From Mongoliitalea daihaiensis (GTDB lineage Bacteria > Bacteroidota > Bacteroidia > Cytophagales > Cyclobacteriaceae): a DNA stretch of 64,000 nt. The position numbers and the translations under genes were made by a program. Shown in pieces: positions 20,016 through 28,793 of this stretch. Position 1 is the stretch's first letter. Each line of letters opens with the position of its first letter. The stretch spans positions 3,012,001 through 3,076,000 of the forward strand of contig NZ_CP063779.1 in assembly GCF_021596945.1 (NCBI RefSeq), in the 5' to 3' direction. The notes below the pieces were generated by a model. The model saw only the letters and a program-made list of their open reading frames with translations. It was not told where the DNA came from and made no database searches.

Positions 20016-21107
20016 TTAATGGTTCATGGTAGGAATCATTGCTTTTTTAACTAAAATAAATTCACTAATATTCTCTTGGTCCAAGATACCTAAGAAGTGA
20101 CCGTTTTCAATAACAAATGCGACTTTTGTTTTCCGGGTGAGCATATTTCTCCAAGCCTCGTTGAGATCTTCTTCAGTTTCAAGTTTAAATGGTTCCATAT
20201 TAGCTACTTGTTCAATTTTCCCTTGATTGCCAAATTCTTTTAATCCTTTGATGATTTCATTTCGGCTCAAGGTTCCTACTGCGACATCATCTTTAACTAC
20301 TACAAAATGAGTTGCTTGGGAGTTAAGTAGTTTTTCCACTGCTTTTTCTAGGGGCGCATCAAATCCTATGATCTGAAACTTCATCATCATAGCATCCTTG
20401 ACTTTGAATCCTTTCAACATACTTTCCTGTTGGGTATGACTGACTTCTGCACCAGCTCCTAAGAAGATAAAAATTCCAATTAGAACTAGTATAGGGTTGT
20501 TAAATAGACCGTAAAAGATGAAAAATACGGCTAGAAACTGCCCAATGCCCCCAGCAATGGCAGTTGCTTTGGCTCTTGGTAGTCGAATAGCTAGGAATGC
20601 GCGAAGGATTCTACCCCCATCCATTGGGAAAGCAGGTATAAGATTAAATACAGCCAAAAGCAAATTTGCCGAAGCTAGGTATAAAAGAAAAGTATCTGGT
20701 CCAATGTTGATTTCTTCCAAGGCATCTACATTAAAGCCTTGAATGGAAAGGAAGAAAGAAAGTGCCAAAAAGATGATAATATTTACCAAAGGACCGGCAA
20801 TTGCTACCCATAACTCTTGTCTGGGATCTTCTGGTAGTTTTTCCAACCGAGCAACACCCCCAATAGGATATAAGACAATATCTTTCGTCTGAATTCCATA
20901 CTTCTGAGCTGCAAGTGCGTGTCCAAATTCATGGAGTACCACACAAAAAAAGAGTGCCAGTACCAGAAATATAATCCATGCAATATCCATGGGGGGCATG
21001 CCTTGTCTGTAGTTGGAAATGATGATCCACAAAAGGAGTAGAGAGAAGGTCCAATGAATAAATACTTTGATGTTTCGGTAGGTTCCAAGAGGTAGGGAAA
21101 GGTTCAT
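20016..21107 (-). CDS. M50 site-2-type membrane protease with CBS domains
   Basis: The 363-residue protein has an HEFGH zinc site at 59-63 and a PMDGGRI motif with the third ligand Asp at about 163, between hydrophobic membrane segments. A pair of CBS domains (about 230-355) forms the C-terminus, the arrangement of SpoIVFB/Rv2625c-type M50 proteases. CBS pairs usually bind adenine nucleotides and tune activity. It cuts substrates within the membrane; the substrate here is unknown. It is co-transcribed with the downstream cation ATPase, which hints that ion pumping and this protease serve one stress or energy response, but this is inference. Confidence 0.92.
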   Translation of the reverse strand: MNLSLPLGTYRNIKVFIHWTFSLLLLWIIISNYRQGMPPMDIAWIIFLVLALFFCVVLHEFGHALAAQKYGIQTKDIVLYPIGGVARLEKLPEDPRQELWVAIAGPLVNIIIFLALSFFLSIQGFNVDALEEINIGPDTFLLYLASANLLLAVFNLIPAFPMDGGRILRAFLAIRLPRAKATAIAGGIGQFLAVFFIFYGLFNNPILVLIGIFIFLGAGAEVSHTQQESMLKGFKVKDAMMMKFQIIGFDAPLEKAVEKLLNSQATHFVVVKDDVAVGTLSRNEIIKGLKEFGNQGKIEQVANMEPFKLETEEDLNEAWRNMLTRKTKVAFVIENGHFLGILDQENISEFILVKKAMIPTMNH

Positions 21108-21442
21108 TTGTATGGTTTCGAATGGTTAGGTGGATAAATTTCGAAAATATTTTTAAAAAAAATACTGACAAAAATCACCCTATGTAATATATAAAAATTT
21201 CTTTGAATTGATAATAATGTATTTGATGAAAAATGTGAAAAAAGCATTTTTAGTAGGTTCGAAAATCGCTTGTTATTCCCTGATTTTAATTGATATATTC
21301 GTGTAAATAAAGTATATTTATTTGTAAACCAGCTGTAATTGAGAGGGGATTTGGATAAAAAAATAAAAAAAATTCTATCTAATTCAAGGCCTAAAAAACG
21401 GCATGTTTACAGCCAAAGTTGGTATCTTAACTATTCATTCAT
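21108..21442. other. AT-rich divergent intergenic region
   Basis: About 335 bp between the divergent M50 protease and small lipoprotein genes. It is very AT-rich. It holds the putative M50 promoter at 21142-21172; no clear promoter was found for the plus-strand lipoprotein gene, and there is no coding potential or strong hairpin. Confidence 0.5.
21142..21172 (-). promoter_or_regulatory. Putative promoter of M50 protease-ATPase operon
   Basis: On the minus strand TTTG (21172-21169) and TATTTTCG (21149-21142, one mismatch to TAnnTTTG) are 19 bp apart. Transcription would start near 21136, about 29 nt before the ATG at 21107. Confidence 0.4.
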
Positions 21443-21838
21443 ATGAAAAAAGTACTCCTTAGTTTCTTGATTGGTTTAGCAGCATTTGCCTGTATTCCTG
21501 AAGAGACAAACAGCCCGCAAAATCCGGTCGTGAACAATCCACTTGAGATAAGTGCTCCGGTGGGATTTACTTGGACAACTACAAGAAGTATCTCTGTTAC
21601 TTTAGATAAAATTTTCCTCCCTAGTTCCTTGGTTAGGACGCTTGTCTTGAAGGATGGAGATGGTACCCAATTATTCAAAGGGTCTCATGACTTAACTCAA
21701 GATTTCTCTTTAACAGTTACCGTTCCCAATCATGTGAACAAATTAGTTATGGAGATAGGTGAAGTGCTCCTAGAAAAAAGTATTACAGGAAGCAGTATGG
21801 CTTTTACCTTTCCTGTAATAGAACCTTCCAACGATTAA
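21443..21838 (+). CDS. Small hypothetical lipoprotein
   Basis: This 131-residue protein has a lipoprotein signal (AAFAC, Cys17) and then a mature part of about 114 residues with a beta-rich pattern. No known family was recognised. Segments such as GFTWTTTRSISVTL and the spaced hydrophobic strands are similar to the short N-terminal domain that often accompanies LruC-domain proteins. The LruC gene follows after 11 bp in the same direction, so the two are almost certainly one operon and may act together at the cell surface. Confidence 0.75.
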   Translation: MKKVLLSFLIGLAAFACIPEETNSPQNPVVNNPLEISAPVGFTWTTTRSISVTLDKIFLPSSLVRTLVLKDGDGTQLFKGSHDLTQDFSLTVTVPNHVNKLVMEIGEVLLEKSITGSSMAFTFPVIEPSND

Positions 21839-21849
21839 ATAGCTATATC

Positions 21850-23358
21850 ATGAAAAATCTATTCATACTCGCATGTTTGCTTATCTCGGGAAGTCTGCAT
21901 GCTCAAAACTTTACGACAATTTCAAGTCAAAATAAGACCCAACATGTAGCCATTGACCTTCCAACAGTAGAGGCCGATGCCGAATTGGGAAATCGATCAT
22001 TTTATACTTGTTGGGTTTTCCAAGGCTTTAACACTACATCTGGTACTCAACCAGTAATTTCTGGAAATGTATCCTTTCGGTCTTCTTCATTAAGTAATAG
22101 CGACAATTCAACTTCTGCCGCAATTACTACTCCTTGGATTCAACCCATGAATGGGAAGATTTCATTCAGGATGAGATTTGATGTTAGTGCTAGCCAAACA
22201 CGGTTTATGCGATTATTTTACATACCAATTGATGAAAGTATTCCCGATCTTCAAGGAGAAGCTGTTTTATTGGAAACTGTAGATTTACCTAGTAACACTA
22301 CAACAGTCAGTTTGTATGAATTTGATATTCCGGAAGAGTTGCTGAATCAAACTGTTCGGTTTAGAATTTCATTTAATGGAAATGGTGGTAACAACCGTGC
22401 CATTGTGGATGATATTGTCATCCCAGGAAATTTTGCCTCAGATCCAACCTTTAGATGCTTGCCCACCCGAAATCAAAGCGATAGAGATGGTGATGGTATT
22501 CCAGACGAAGAAGATGATTTTCCAGATGATCCCGCTCGAGCATATAAATCCTTTATTACAAATGCAGAATACTCTACATTGAAATTTGAAGATTTGTGGC
22601 CCGCCCTAGGAGATTATGATTTCAATGACTTGGTAAATGATTTGAGAATCACTAAAGTAACCAATGCGACTAATGACTTGGTAGAAATGATCATTGAATC
22701 TAGGACGCGAGCTATTGGAGCAGGCTTTAGAAATGCATTGGGGATTGAACTGACAGGTATTCAACCGAATCAAGTTGCCTCAGTATCTGGGACCATACTT
22801 GATGGCGATTTGGTCAGGGTAAGTTCCAATGGTCTTGAGTCCAATCAGACCCATGCAACAGTTATTTTATATGATGATGCGTTTAAGGTTCTCCCAAGAG
22901 TTGGTGGAGGGACAGGGGTCAATGTGGAGACGGATAGACCCATGAGTGAAGTTACAACTCAGGTTATCACAATAACCTTTGTACCCAATACTGTAAATTC
23001 AAGATTGTTGACAATGGACATGCTTAATCCATTCTTAATAGTGAATCAGGATAGAGGAAGAGAAGTTCACTTACCAGGTAAGCAGCCTACCTCTCTTGCG
23101 AATCCAGTGTTATTCGGAACTGGAGCTGATAACTCTGCTTTAGGAACCTCCAATACTTATATGACAAAAGAAGGAAGTTTGCCTTGGGCAATTTGGGTTA
23201 ATGAATCAGTGCCATATATGATAGAAAGGGAACGAGTTACGGATGGTTTTTTAAAATTAAGAGATTGGGCTAACTCCGGTGGAAACAATTCGAGAGAATG
23301 GTACGCTGATCAACCAGGCAATAGAAATGATGCTAAAATAATGATAAAAAGAAAATAG
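21850..23358 (+). CDS. LruC-domain secreted protein
   Basis: The 502-residue protein has a signal peptide (ends LHAQ, about residue 19). A beta-sandwich-like region (about 20-205) is followed by a calcium-binding thrombospondin-type repeat (DRDGDGIPDEEDDFPDDPARA, from about 211; Asp-rich). A C-terminal domain (about 230-500) contains FEDLWPALGDYDFNDLV, the hallmark of the LruC/DUF4842 family. Such proteins are exported and surface-associated, with unknown function. There is no C-terminal T9SS sorting domain. It is the second gene of a pair with a small lipoprotein and is followed by a terminator. Confidence 0.85.
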   Translation: MKNLFILACLLISGSLHAQNFTTISSQNKTQHVAIDLPTVEADAELGNRSFYTCWVFQGFNTTSGTQPVISGNVSFRSSSLSNSDNSTSAAITTPWIQPMNGKISFRMRFDVSASQTRFMRLFYIPIDESIPDLQGEAVLLETVDLPSNTTTVSLYEFDIPEELLNQTVRFRISFNGNGGNNRAIVDDIVIPGNFASDPTFRCLPTRNQSDRDGDGIPDEEDDFPDDPARAYKSFITNAEYSTLKFEDLWPALGDYDFNDLVNDLRITKVTNATNDLVEMIIESRTRAIGAGFRNALGIELTGIQPNQVASVSGTILDGDLVRVSSNGLESNQTHATVILYDDAFKVLPRVGGGTGVNVETDRPMSEVTTQVITITFVPNTVNSRLLTMDMLNPFLIVNQDRGREVHLPGKQPTSLANPVLFGTGADNSALGTSNTYMTKEGSLPWAIWVNESVPYMIERERVTDGFLKLRDWANSGGNNSREWYADQPGNRNDAKIMIKRK

Positions 23359-23415
23359 TGGTTAGGTTTTAGGTTTAGGGTTCTAGTTGCTTGCATGCTT
23401 GATGCATGTGAGTAT

Positions 23416-23472
23416 TAAAGGCAGAACAATTGAAGCATTAAAAAAAGGTGCGGATATTTGTTCTGCTTTTTT
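23416..23472 (+). terminator. Terminator of the LruC operon
   Basis: GCAGAACAA (23421-23429) pairs with TTGTTCTGC (23458-23466). The stem extends outward by a G-T wobble and A-T pairs, and six T follow (23467-23472). The loop is long (28 nt), so strength is uncertain. Confidence 0.55.
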
Positions 23473-23601
23473 CATTGAATACAAAATAATTTTATACTTT
23501 TTTCGAATGCATGATTTTTTTAGATGGTGTTTGTGAATTTCATGAGGTATTTCAGAAGATTGTTTTGAAATTTCTTCCAACGGAAACCTGTAGTCATGTT
23601 T

Positions 23602-23637
23602 TTTGTTTATATTCGCAAGTTGGTAGAATTAGATTTG
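23602..23637 (+). promoter_or_regulatory. Possible icmF promoter
   Basis: TAGATTTG at 23630-23637 is an exact TAnnTTTG box 46 bp before the icmF ATG. The best upstream boxes are TTTG at 23602 (24-bp spacer, long) or TTTA at 23606 (20-bp spacer, one mismatch), so the assignment is tentative. Confidence 0.35.
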
Positions 23638-23683
23638 CCAATAAGTATTTGACAAGTATTCAGCGATATAAACCCAAATTGAA

Positions 23684-26600
23684 ATGTCTTTTTCCCAAGA
23701 GAGTTACAAACCTCAAAATCACATCCGGATTGTAACAGCGGCCTCTTTGTTTGATGGTCATGATGCTGCTATCAATATCATGCGTAGAATTATTCAGTCT
23801 ACGGGTTGTGAGGTTATTCATTTAGGTCATAACCGTTCTGTGCAGGAAATTGTAGATTGTGCAATTCAAGAAGATGTACAGGCCATAGCGATCACTTCTT
23901 ATCAGGGTGGTCACGTAGAATTTTTCAAATACATGCATGACTTACTTCATGAGAAAGGCTCCGGTCATATCAAGATTTTTGGAGGTGGAGGGGGAACTAT
24001 TCTTCCAGAAGAGATTAAAGAATTACATGCTTACGGCATCACTCGAATTTATTCTCCGGACGATGGACGTGCCATGGGATTACAGGGCATGATCAATGAT
24101 TTGGTCAAACAAGCTGATTTCCCTGTTGGTAAAAATGTTGCAGGTATCGTTCCTAGCATGGCTGATAAATCAAGCATCGCAAAGATCATTTCTGCGGCAG
24201 AAAACTTCCCTGAAGAAAGTAAAGAAATGCTTGCAGGCTATAAGCAAACAGCTGCGTCTAGCAAAACTCCTGTTTTGGGAATTACGGGAACCGGTGGTGC
24301 AGGTAAATCATCTTTAGTGGATGAGTTGGTGCGTAGATTTTTGTTGGATTTTACAGATAAAAATATTGCCATCATCTCAGTAGATCCATCAAAGAGAAAA
24401 ACAGGCGGAGCTTTGTTAGGTGATAGGATCCGTATGAATGCCATTAATCATTCGCGCGTGTACATGCGCTCATTGGCCACTCGTCAATCTAATTTGGCAT
24501 TATCCAAATATGTACAGGATGCGGTAGATATCGTGAAGTCTGCGGATTTCGATTTGATCATCTTAGAGACTTCAGGAATTGGTCAGTCCGATACCGAAAT
24601 CATCGAACATTCGGATATGTCTCTCTACGTCATGACTCCAGAGTATGGCGCGGCTACGCAGTTGGAGAAAATAGACATGTTGGATTTTGCCGATATCATT
24701 GCATTGAACAAGTTTGACAAAAGAGGTGCTCAGGATGCCTTGAGAGATGTCAAAAAACAATATAAGAGAAACCACAACCTTTGGGATATAGCGGATGAGG
24801 ATATACCGGTATTTGGTACCATCGCATCACAGTTTAATGATCCTGGAATGAATAATCTCTACAAGGCGATTATTCATAAGTTAGTAGAAAAGACTGGTGT
24901 GGACCTACAGACTTCCTTTGAAGTGACTAAAGAGATGTCTGAAAAAATCTATATCATTCCACCGGCTCGGACCCGATATTTATCTGAAATTTCGGAAAAT
25001 AACAGGCATTATGACAAGTGGGTGGAGGATCAAAAAGAAGTTGCGCAAAAGCTATTCTCTATTCAAAAATCCATGGAAGCCATTCAGTCTATTGATGTAG
25101 CAGATAAGGACAGGCTTTTGAAAGAACTGCAGGAAGTGTATGCGGAAGTCGAACTTGATTTGGACCCTAAAAACAAAAAGTGGCTGGAAGAATGGCCTGG
25201 AAAGGTTGAAAAATATGCCAATGATTTTTACATCTTTAAAGTCCGTGACAAAGAAATTAAAATCCAGACCTATACCACATCACTCTCTCAAACAAAAATC
25301 CCGAAAGTGGCATTGCCAAAATACGAGGCTTGGGGGGATTTATTGAAATGGGGACTCAAAGAAAATGTTCCGGGTGAGTTTCCATATACCTCAGGCGTAT
25401 TTCCTTTCAAGAGAGAAGGCGAGGATCCTACGCGTATGTTTGCCGGTGAAGGTGGACCTGAGCGTACCAATAAGCGTTTTCACTACGTATCTAAAGGTAT
25501 GCCTGCCAAGCGTTTGTCGACCGCTTTTGACTCCGTTACACTTTATGGAGAAGATCCTGATTACAGACCAGATATCTATGGTAAAATTGGAAATTCAGGA
25601 GTGAACGTTTGCTGTTTGGACGACGCTAAAAAGTTATATTCAGGTTTTAACCTTGCTGATCCCAAAACATCAGTTTCCATGACCATCAATGGCCCTGCGG
25701 CAACCATGACGGCATTTTTTATGAATGCAGCCATCGATCAGCAATGCGAACTATACATAAAAAAGCATGGTTTGGAGGATGAGGTTAATGCAAAGATTGA
25801 AGCCATTTACCAAGAAAAAGGAACGCCACGACCAGTGTACAATACCCAAGTCCCTGAGGGAAATGATGGCTTAGGTTTGATGCTTCTAGGGGTAACAGGC
25901 GATCAGGTGCTGCCAAAAGAGGTGTATGAAGAAATTAAAGCATATACCTTAACAACTGTTCGTGGAACTGTTCAAGCAGATATTCTCAAAGAAGATCAGG
26001 CACAAAATACCTGTATTTTTTCTACAGAGTTTTCATTGAGACTGATGGGAGATGTACAGCAGTATTTTATCAATCATCAGGTGAGAAATTTCTATTCAGT
26101 TTCTATCTCTGGATACCACATAGCTGAAGCTGGTGCCAATCCAATTACTCAGTTAGCATTGACACTATCCAATGGCTTTACTTATGTGGAGTATTATGTT
26201 TCTAGAGGCATGGATATTAATAAATTTGCTCCAAATCTTTCGTTTTTCTTCTCCAATGGAATTGATCCGGAGTATTCGGTGATCGGCAGGGTAGCAAGAA
26301 GGATTTGGGCAAAAGCCATGAAGCTAAAATATGGTGCAAACGAGCGTTCCCAAATGTTGAAGTATCATATTCAGACATCCGGTCGTTCGTTGCATGCACA
26401 AGAGATTGATTTTAATGATATCCGTACGACATTACAAGCGTTGTATGCGATTTATGATAATTGCAATTCTTTGCATACAAATGCCTATGATGAGGCAATT
26501 ACAACACCTACAGAGGCTTCAGTAAGAAGAGCAATGGCTATTCAGTTAATCATTAATAAAGAACTGGGACTTGCCAAAAACGAAAATCCTATTCAGGGAG

Positions 26601-27061
26601 CATTTATTATCGAAGAGTTGACAGATTTGGTCGAAGAAGCAGTATACACTGAATTTGATAGGATTACTGAAAGAGGAGGGGTACTTGGTGCGATGGAGAC
26701 TATGTATCAACGAGGAAAAATTCAGGAAGAAAGTCTGCATTATGAAATGCTTAAGCATACAGGAGAATATCCAATCATTGGTGTAAACACCTTTCTATCT
26801 TCGGAAGGTTCTCCTACAGTAACTCCAGGGGAGGTCATCCGTGCAACTATTGATGAAAAAGAAGATCAAATTCGTACACTTCAGTCCTTACATCTTCGAA
26901 ATACCAAGCAAATTAAACAAGAGTTGTCAGTTCTTCAGGAGGTTGCCATTAGAAACGGTAATATCTTTGAGCGATTGATGGAGGCAAGTAAGGTTTGCTC
27001 TTTGGGCCAAATCACCAATGCCCTCTACGACGTTGGTGGACAATACCGAAGAAATATGTAA
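23684..27061 (+). CDS. icmF: Fused isobutyryl-CoA mutase (IcmF)
   Basis: This 1125-residue protein has the three-part IcmF order: an N-terminal cobalamin-binding domain with DGHDAA (His26 as the cobalt ligand), a central MeaB/MeaI-type G-protein chaperone with Walker A GTGGAGKS at 202-209, and a C-terminal acyl-CoA mutase barrel (about 560-1125). In methylmalonyl-CoA mutase an Arg in the MVRNT segment binds the substrate carboxylate; here the aligned segment reads DQAQNT, with Gln774 replacing Arg. That supports isobutyryl-CoA/n-butyryl-CoA (or isovaleryl/pivalyl) rearrangement rather than methylmalonyl-CoA. It uses adenosylcobalamin in the cytosol, with GTP hydrolysis for cofactor loading. 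It is a single-gene unit with its own terminator. Confidence 0.93.
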   Translation: MSFSQESYKPQNHIRIVTAASLFDGHDAAINIMRRIIQSTGCEVIHLGHNRSVQEIVDCAIQEDVQAIAITSYQGGHVEFFKYMHDLLHEKGSGHIKIFGGGGGTILPEEIKELHAYGITRIYSPDDGRAMGLQGMINDLVKQADFPVGKNVAGIVPSMADKSSIAKIISAAENFPEESKEMLAGYKQTAASSKTPVLGITGTGGAGKSSLVDELVRRFLLDFTDKNIAIISVDPSKRKTGGALLGDRIRMNAINHSRVYMRSLATRQSNLALSKYVQDAVDIVKSADFDLIILETSGIGQSDTEIIEHSDMSLYVMTPEYGAATQLEKIDMLDFADIIALNKFDKRGAQDALRDVKKQYKRNHNLWDIADEDIPVFGTIASQFNDPGMNNLYKAIIHKLVEKTGVDLQTSFEVTKEMSEKIYIIPPARTRYLSEISENNRHYDKWVEDQKEVAQKLFSIQKSMEAIQSIDVADKDRLLKELQEVYAEVELDLDPKNKKWLEEWPGKVEKYANDFYIFKVRDKEIKIQTYTTSLSQTKIPKVALPKYEAWGDLLKWGLKENVPGEFPYTSGVFPFKREGEDPTRMFAGEGGPERTNKRFHYVSKGMPAKRLSTAFDSVTLYGEDPDYRPDIYGKIGNSGVNVCCLDDAKKLYSGFNLADPKTSVSMTINGPAATMTAFFMNAAIDQQCELYIKKHGLEDEVNAKIEAIYQEKGTPRPVYNTQVPEGNDGLGLMLLGVTGDQVLPKEVYEEIKAYTLTTVRGTVQADILKEDQAQNTCIFSTEFSLRLMGDVQQYFINHQVRNFYSVSISGYHIAEAGANPITQLALTLSNGFTYVEYYVSRGMDINKFAPNLSFFFSNGIDPEYSVIGRVARRIWAKAMKLKYGANERSQMLKYHIQTSGRSLHAQEIDFNDIRTTLQALYAIYDNCNSLHTNAYDEAITTPTEASVRRAMAIQLIINKELGLAKNENPIQGAFIIEELTDLVEEAVYTEFDRITERGGVLGAMETMYQRGKIQEESLHYEMLKHTGEYPIIGVNTFLSSEGSPTVTPGEVIRATIDEKEDQIRTLQSLHLRNTKQIKQELSVLQEVAIRNGNIFERLMEASKVCSLGQITNALYDVGGQYRRNM

Positions 27062-27066
27062 GTTTT

Positions 27067-27106
27067 CAAAACAGGCTGAACTTTCTTTCAGCCTGTTTTG
27101 GTTTTT
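27067..27106 (+). terminator. Terminator of icmF
   Basis: CAAAACAGGCTGAA (27067-27080) pairs perfectly with TTCAGCCTGTTTTG (27087-27100) around a 6-nt loop, and a T run follows. It separates icmF from the OsmC gene. Confidence 0.9.
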
Positions 27107-27126
27107 AATAAAATATATTTAGTAAG

Positions 27127-27540
27127 ATGAGTACACGCACATCAGTAGTCCGTATGAAAAGTGACTACGAATACGAAGCAACCAACCAACAAGGCAATAC
27201 GGTAGCCATTGATATGTACGATGCCCCCAACAAAAAAGCGCAGTCCCCCATGGACTTGCTTTTGTCAGCATTGGGAGGTTGTAGTTCAGTAGATGCAGTC
27301 TTGATGATGAGGAAAAAAAGGAAAACTATTGTTGATTTTTTTGTAGAAGTAGAAGGTACCCGTCAGGATGGTGTTCCTGCATTTTACACGCACATTCGGA
27401 TGAATTTTGTTTTGGTTTCTCCCGATGCCACAGTAGAAGAATTTGCCAAAGTAGTAGCTTTATCAGTGGATAAATATTGCTCAGTAGCCTCTTCCATCAA
27501 ATCTGAGATTTCGTATACATCTGAAGTAAGAAAGCCATGA
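27127..27540 (+). CDS. OsmC family protein
   Basis: This 137-residue protein has the OsmC/Ohr-type layout: an N-terminal beta segment, a PMDLLLSALGGCSSVDAV helix with the first conserved Cys (about 60), and a VDKYCSVASSI helix with the second (about 119). In this family the two Cys reduce peroxides or bind small thiols, usually in the cytosol. The general OsmC subgroup (YhfA-like) has less clear activity than Ohr. The start is 20 bp after the icmF terminator. Its stop overlaps the next start by ATGA, which ties it to the 79-residue protein. Confidence 0.88.
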   Translation: MSTRTSVVRMKSDYEYEATNQQGNTVAIDMYDAPNKKAQSPMDLLLSALGGCSSVDAVLMMRKKRKTIVDFFVEVEGTRQDGVPAFYTHIRMNFVLVSPDATVEEFAKVVALSVDKYCSVASSIKSEISYTSEVRKP

Positions 27541-27776
27541 GGGTGATTCAGGAGTTTATAAAAGAAGAGGTACGGATATCCATATTCTCTTGGAATAATA
27601 AATACTTGGTCAAATTTGAATTGGGGCCGATGGAGCAAACCTTTAAAATCCCGGAACTAGATGTAATGGATGAAGGGGATTTGCAAAATTTTTATCAGGG
27701 AGTCTTTTTTGAATCTGTGCTGATGCGTTTCGAAGAAATGGGAGAAACTTTTCGAAAAGAATTAGAAAATCTTTAG
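27537..27776 (+). CDS. Hypothetical 79-residue protein
   Basis: No family was recognised. The protein is small and acidic, without signal peptide or membrane segment. It has a beta-strand-like first half (VRISIFSWNNKYLVKFELGPMEQTF) and a helical second half ending in FRKELENL. The ATGA overlap with the OsmC gene indicates translational coupling and a likely shared function. Its stop codon lies inside the left arm of the 12-bp stem at 27769-27796. Confidence 0.75.
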   Translation: MRVIQEFIKEEVRISIFSWNNKYLVKFELGPMEQTFKIPELDVMDEGDLQNFYQGVFFESVLMRFEEMGETFRKELENL

Positions 27777-27796
27777 CTTTACTAAAAGCTAAAGAT
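27769..27796 (+). promoter_or_regulatory. Perfect 12-bp stem-loop burying the next start codon
   Basis: ATCTTTAGCTTT (27769-27780) pairs with AAAGCTAAAGAT (27785-27796) around the 4-nt loop ACTA. The stem spans the whole gap between the 79-residue gene and the lipoprotein gene and includes the first two bases of its ATG (27795-27797). No T run follows, so it is not a terminator. Ribosomes ending on the upstream gene (stop at 27774-27776) would open the stem, so it may couple translation or limit output of the downstream genes. Confidence 0.6.
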
Positions 27797-28793
27797 GTTG
27801 AGATTACTGGTATTTCTTTTCTGTTTGTTAGGGTATCTAGGTTGCTCTAGTCCTCAGAAGAATTCTATGGAACGATCCTTAGAATTGGAGGCAGTAATTG
27901 CATTGATGGAGTATGATTTCAACCAATTTGAAATCGAAATTCAAGAACTCGGAGCTTTTTCATTACAGTTATATCAAAGTTTTGAAAAAGCGGATCCATC
28001 AAATCCCTATTTTTCTATAGATTTATCGAATCTCATCATTAATTCAGAGCCAGATGCAAATCCCGACCTTAGTACGGTTTACATCTCCGAGCTGACACCG
28101 GATCTGATGGAGGTTAAAGAGCTTTTGATATGGTCTAGTCCTTTAGATGAGCGCTTCAAGCAGGTTATTCAAAATAATCCAACCATTTCCCAAGTTTATT
28201 TCAACTCAGGGTTACAGGTAGGGAAATTGTTTCCTCCCTATCCTGCAAAAAACAATTTAGAAGCGGATCTTGATTTGACAGAGTTTAATTTTTATTACGA
28301 AGCATTGGCTGAAAATAATCCTACCGGGGGATTTAAATGGGTATCTGATATCTACCTTGATCCAGTTGGGAAAGGCTGGATGGTGTCTCTGATTTATCCC
28401 GTATATCATGATGATGAGCTTTTATTTGTGCTTGGCTTCGATATAACATTAAAGGAGATAATAGAAAACTATATCAATCAATATTCCAAGCAAATGATCA
28501 TCATAGATGCTACAGGAACGCTTGTAGCAGGGAAGTCTAGAGCAATCGAGGCCTTGTCGCTTCCACCTTTAAAAGACCATACGTATAGTCAAACCATTAT
28601 CTCAGATAGTTTTAGACCTGAGCAATTCAACTTATTCAAAAGTAAAAATCAGTTGGTTAGAAGCCTAGTCTCAGATATTTTATTGGGAAATAAGCGTGAG
28701 TTTAATTTTCAAAACGACTTTGATCAATTTTCTGGAGTAGTTAAGAAGTTTGATAAAATGGACTGGTATCTCGTTGATTTAACTTGGAGATGA
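27795..28793 (+). CDS. Lipoprotein with Cache-like sensor domain
   Basis: This 332-residue protein has a lipoprotein signal (GYLGC, Cys17). The mature part has a helix followed by beta segments such as VYFNSGLQVGKLFPPYP, GGFKWVSDIYLDPVGKGWMVSLIYPVYHDDELLFVLGFDITL; this order (surface contact, YLDP, SLIYPVYxDDxLxFVLGxDI) is typical of dCache ligand-binding domains of chemoreceptors and kinases. It would be a periplasmic, membrane-anchored ligand sensor without its own output. Its stop overlaps the hybrid kinase start by ATGA (28790-28793), so it probably reports to that kinase. The ligand is unknown. Confidence 0.7.
   Translation: MLRLLVFLFCLLGYLGCSSPQKNSMERSLELEAVIALMEYDFNQFEIEIQELGAFSLQLYQSFEKADPSNPYFSIDLSNLIINSEPDANPDLSTVYISELTPDLMEVKELLIWSSPLDERFKQVIQNNPTISQVYFNSGLQVGKLFPPYPAKNNLEADLDLTEFNFYYEALAENNPTGGFKWVSDIYLDPVGKGWMVSLIYPVYHDDELLFVLGFDITLKEIIENYINQYSKQMIIIDATGTLVAGKSRAIEALSLPPLKDHTYSQTIISDSFRPEQFNLFKSKNQLVRSLVSDILLGNKREFNFQNDFDQFSGVVKKFDKMDWYLVDLTWR

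Larger units (their letters stand above)
23359..23683. other. Intergenic region between LruC gene and icmF
   Basis: About 325 bp without a credible gene. It begins with a short GGTTAGG/GGTTTAGGG-like run (23360-23384), then the LruC terminator (23416-23472), and a possible icmF promoter (23602-23637). Short open frames here lack coding character. Confidence 0.5.

Noticed and set aside
23360-23384. Telomere-like GGTTTAGGG run
   Set aside because: It is short, irregular and internal; no linear-chromosome feature is supported.
23684-27061. Annotation as methylmalonyl-CoA mutase
   Set aside because: The N-terminal cobalamin domain, central G-domain and Gln at the Arg site fit IcmF instead.
28784-28789. 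TTG start two codons before the kinase ATG
   Set aside because: ATG 28790 gives the usual ATGA coupling with the upstream gene.
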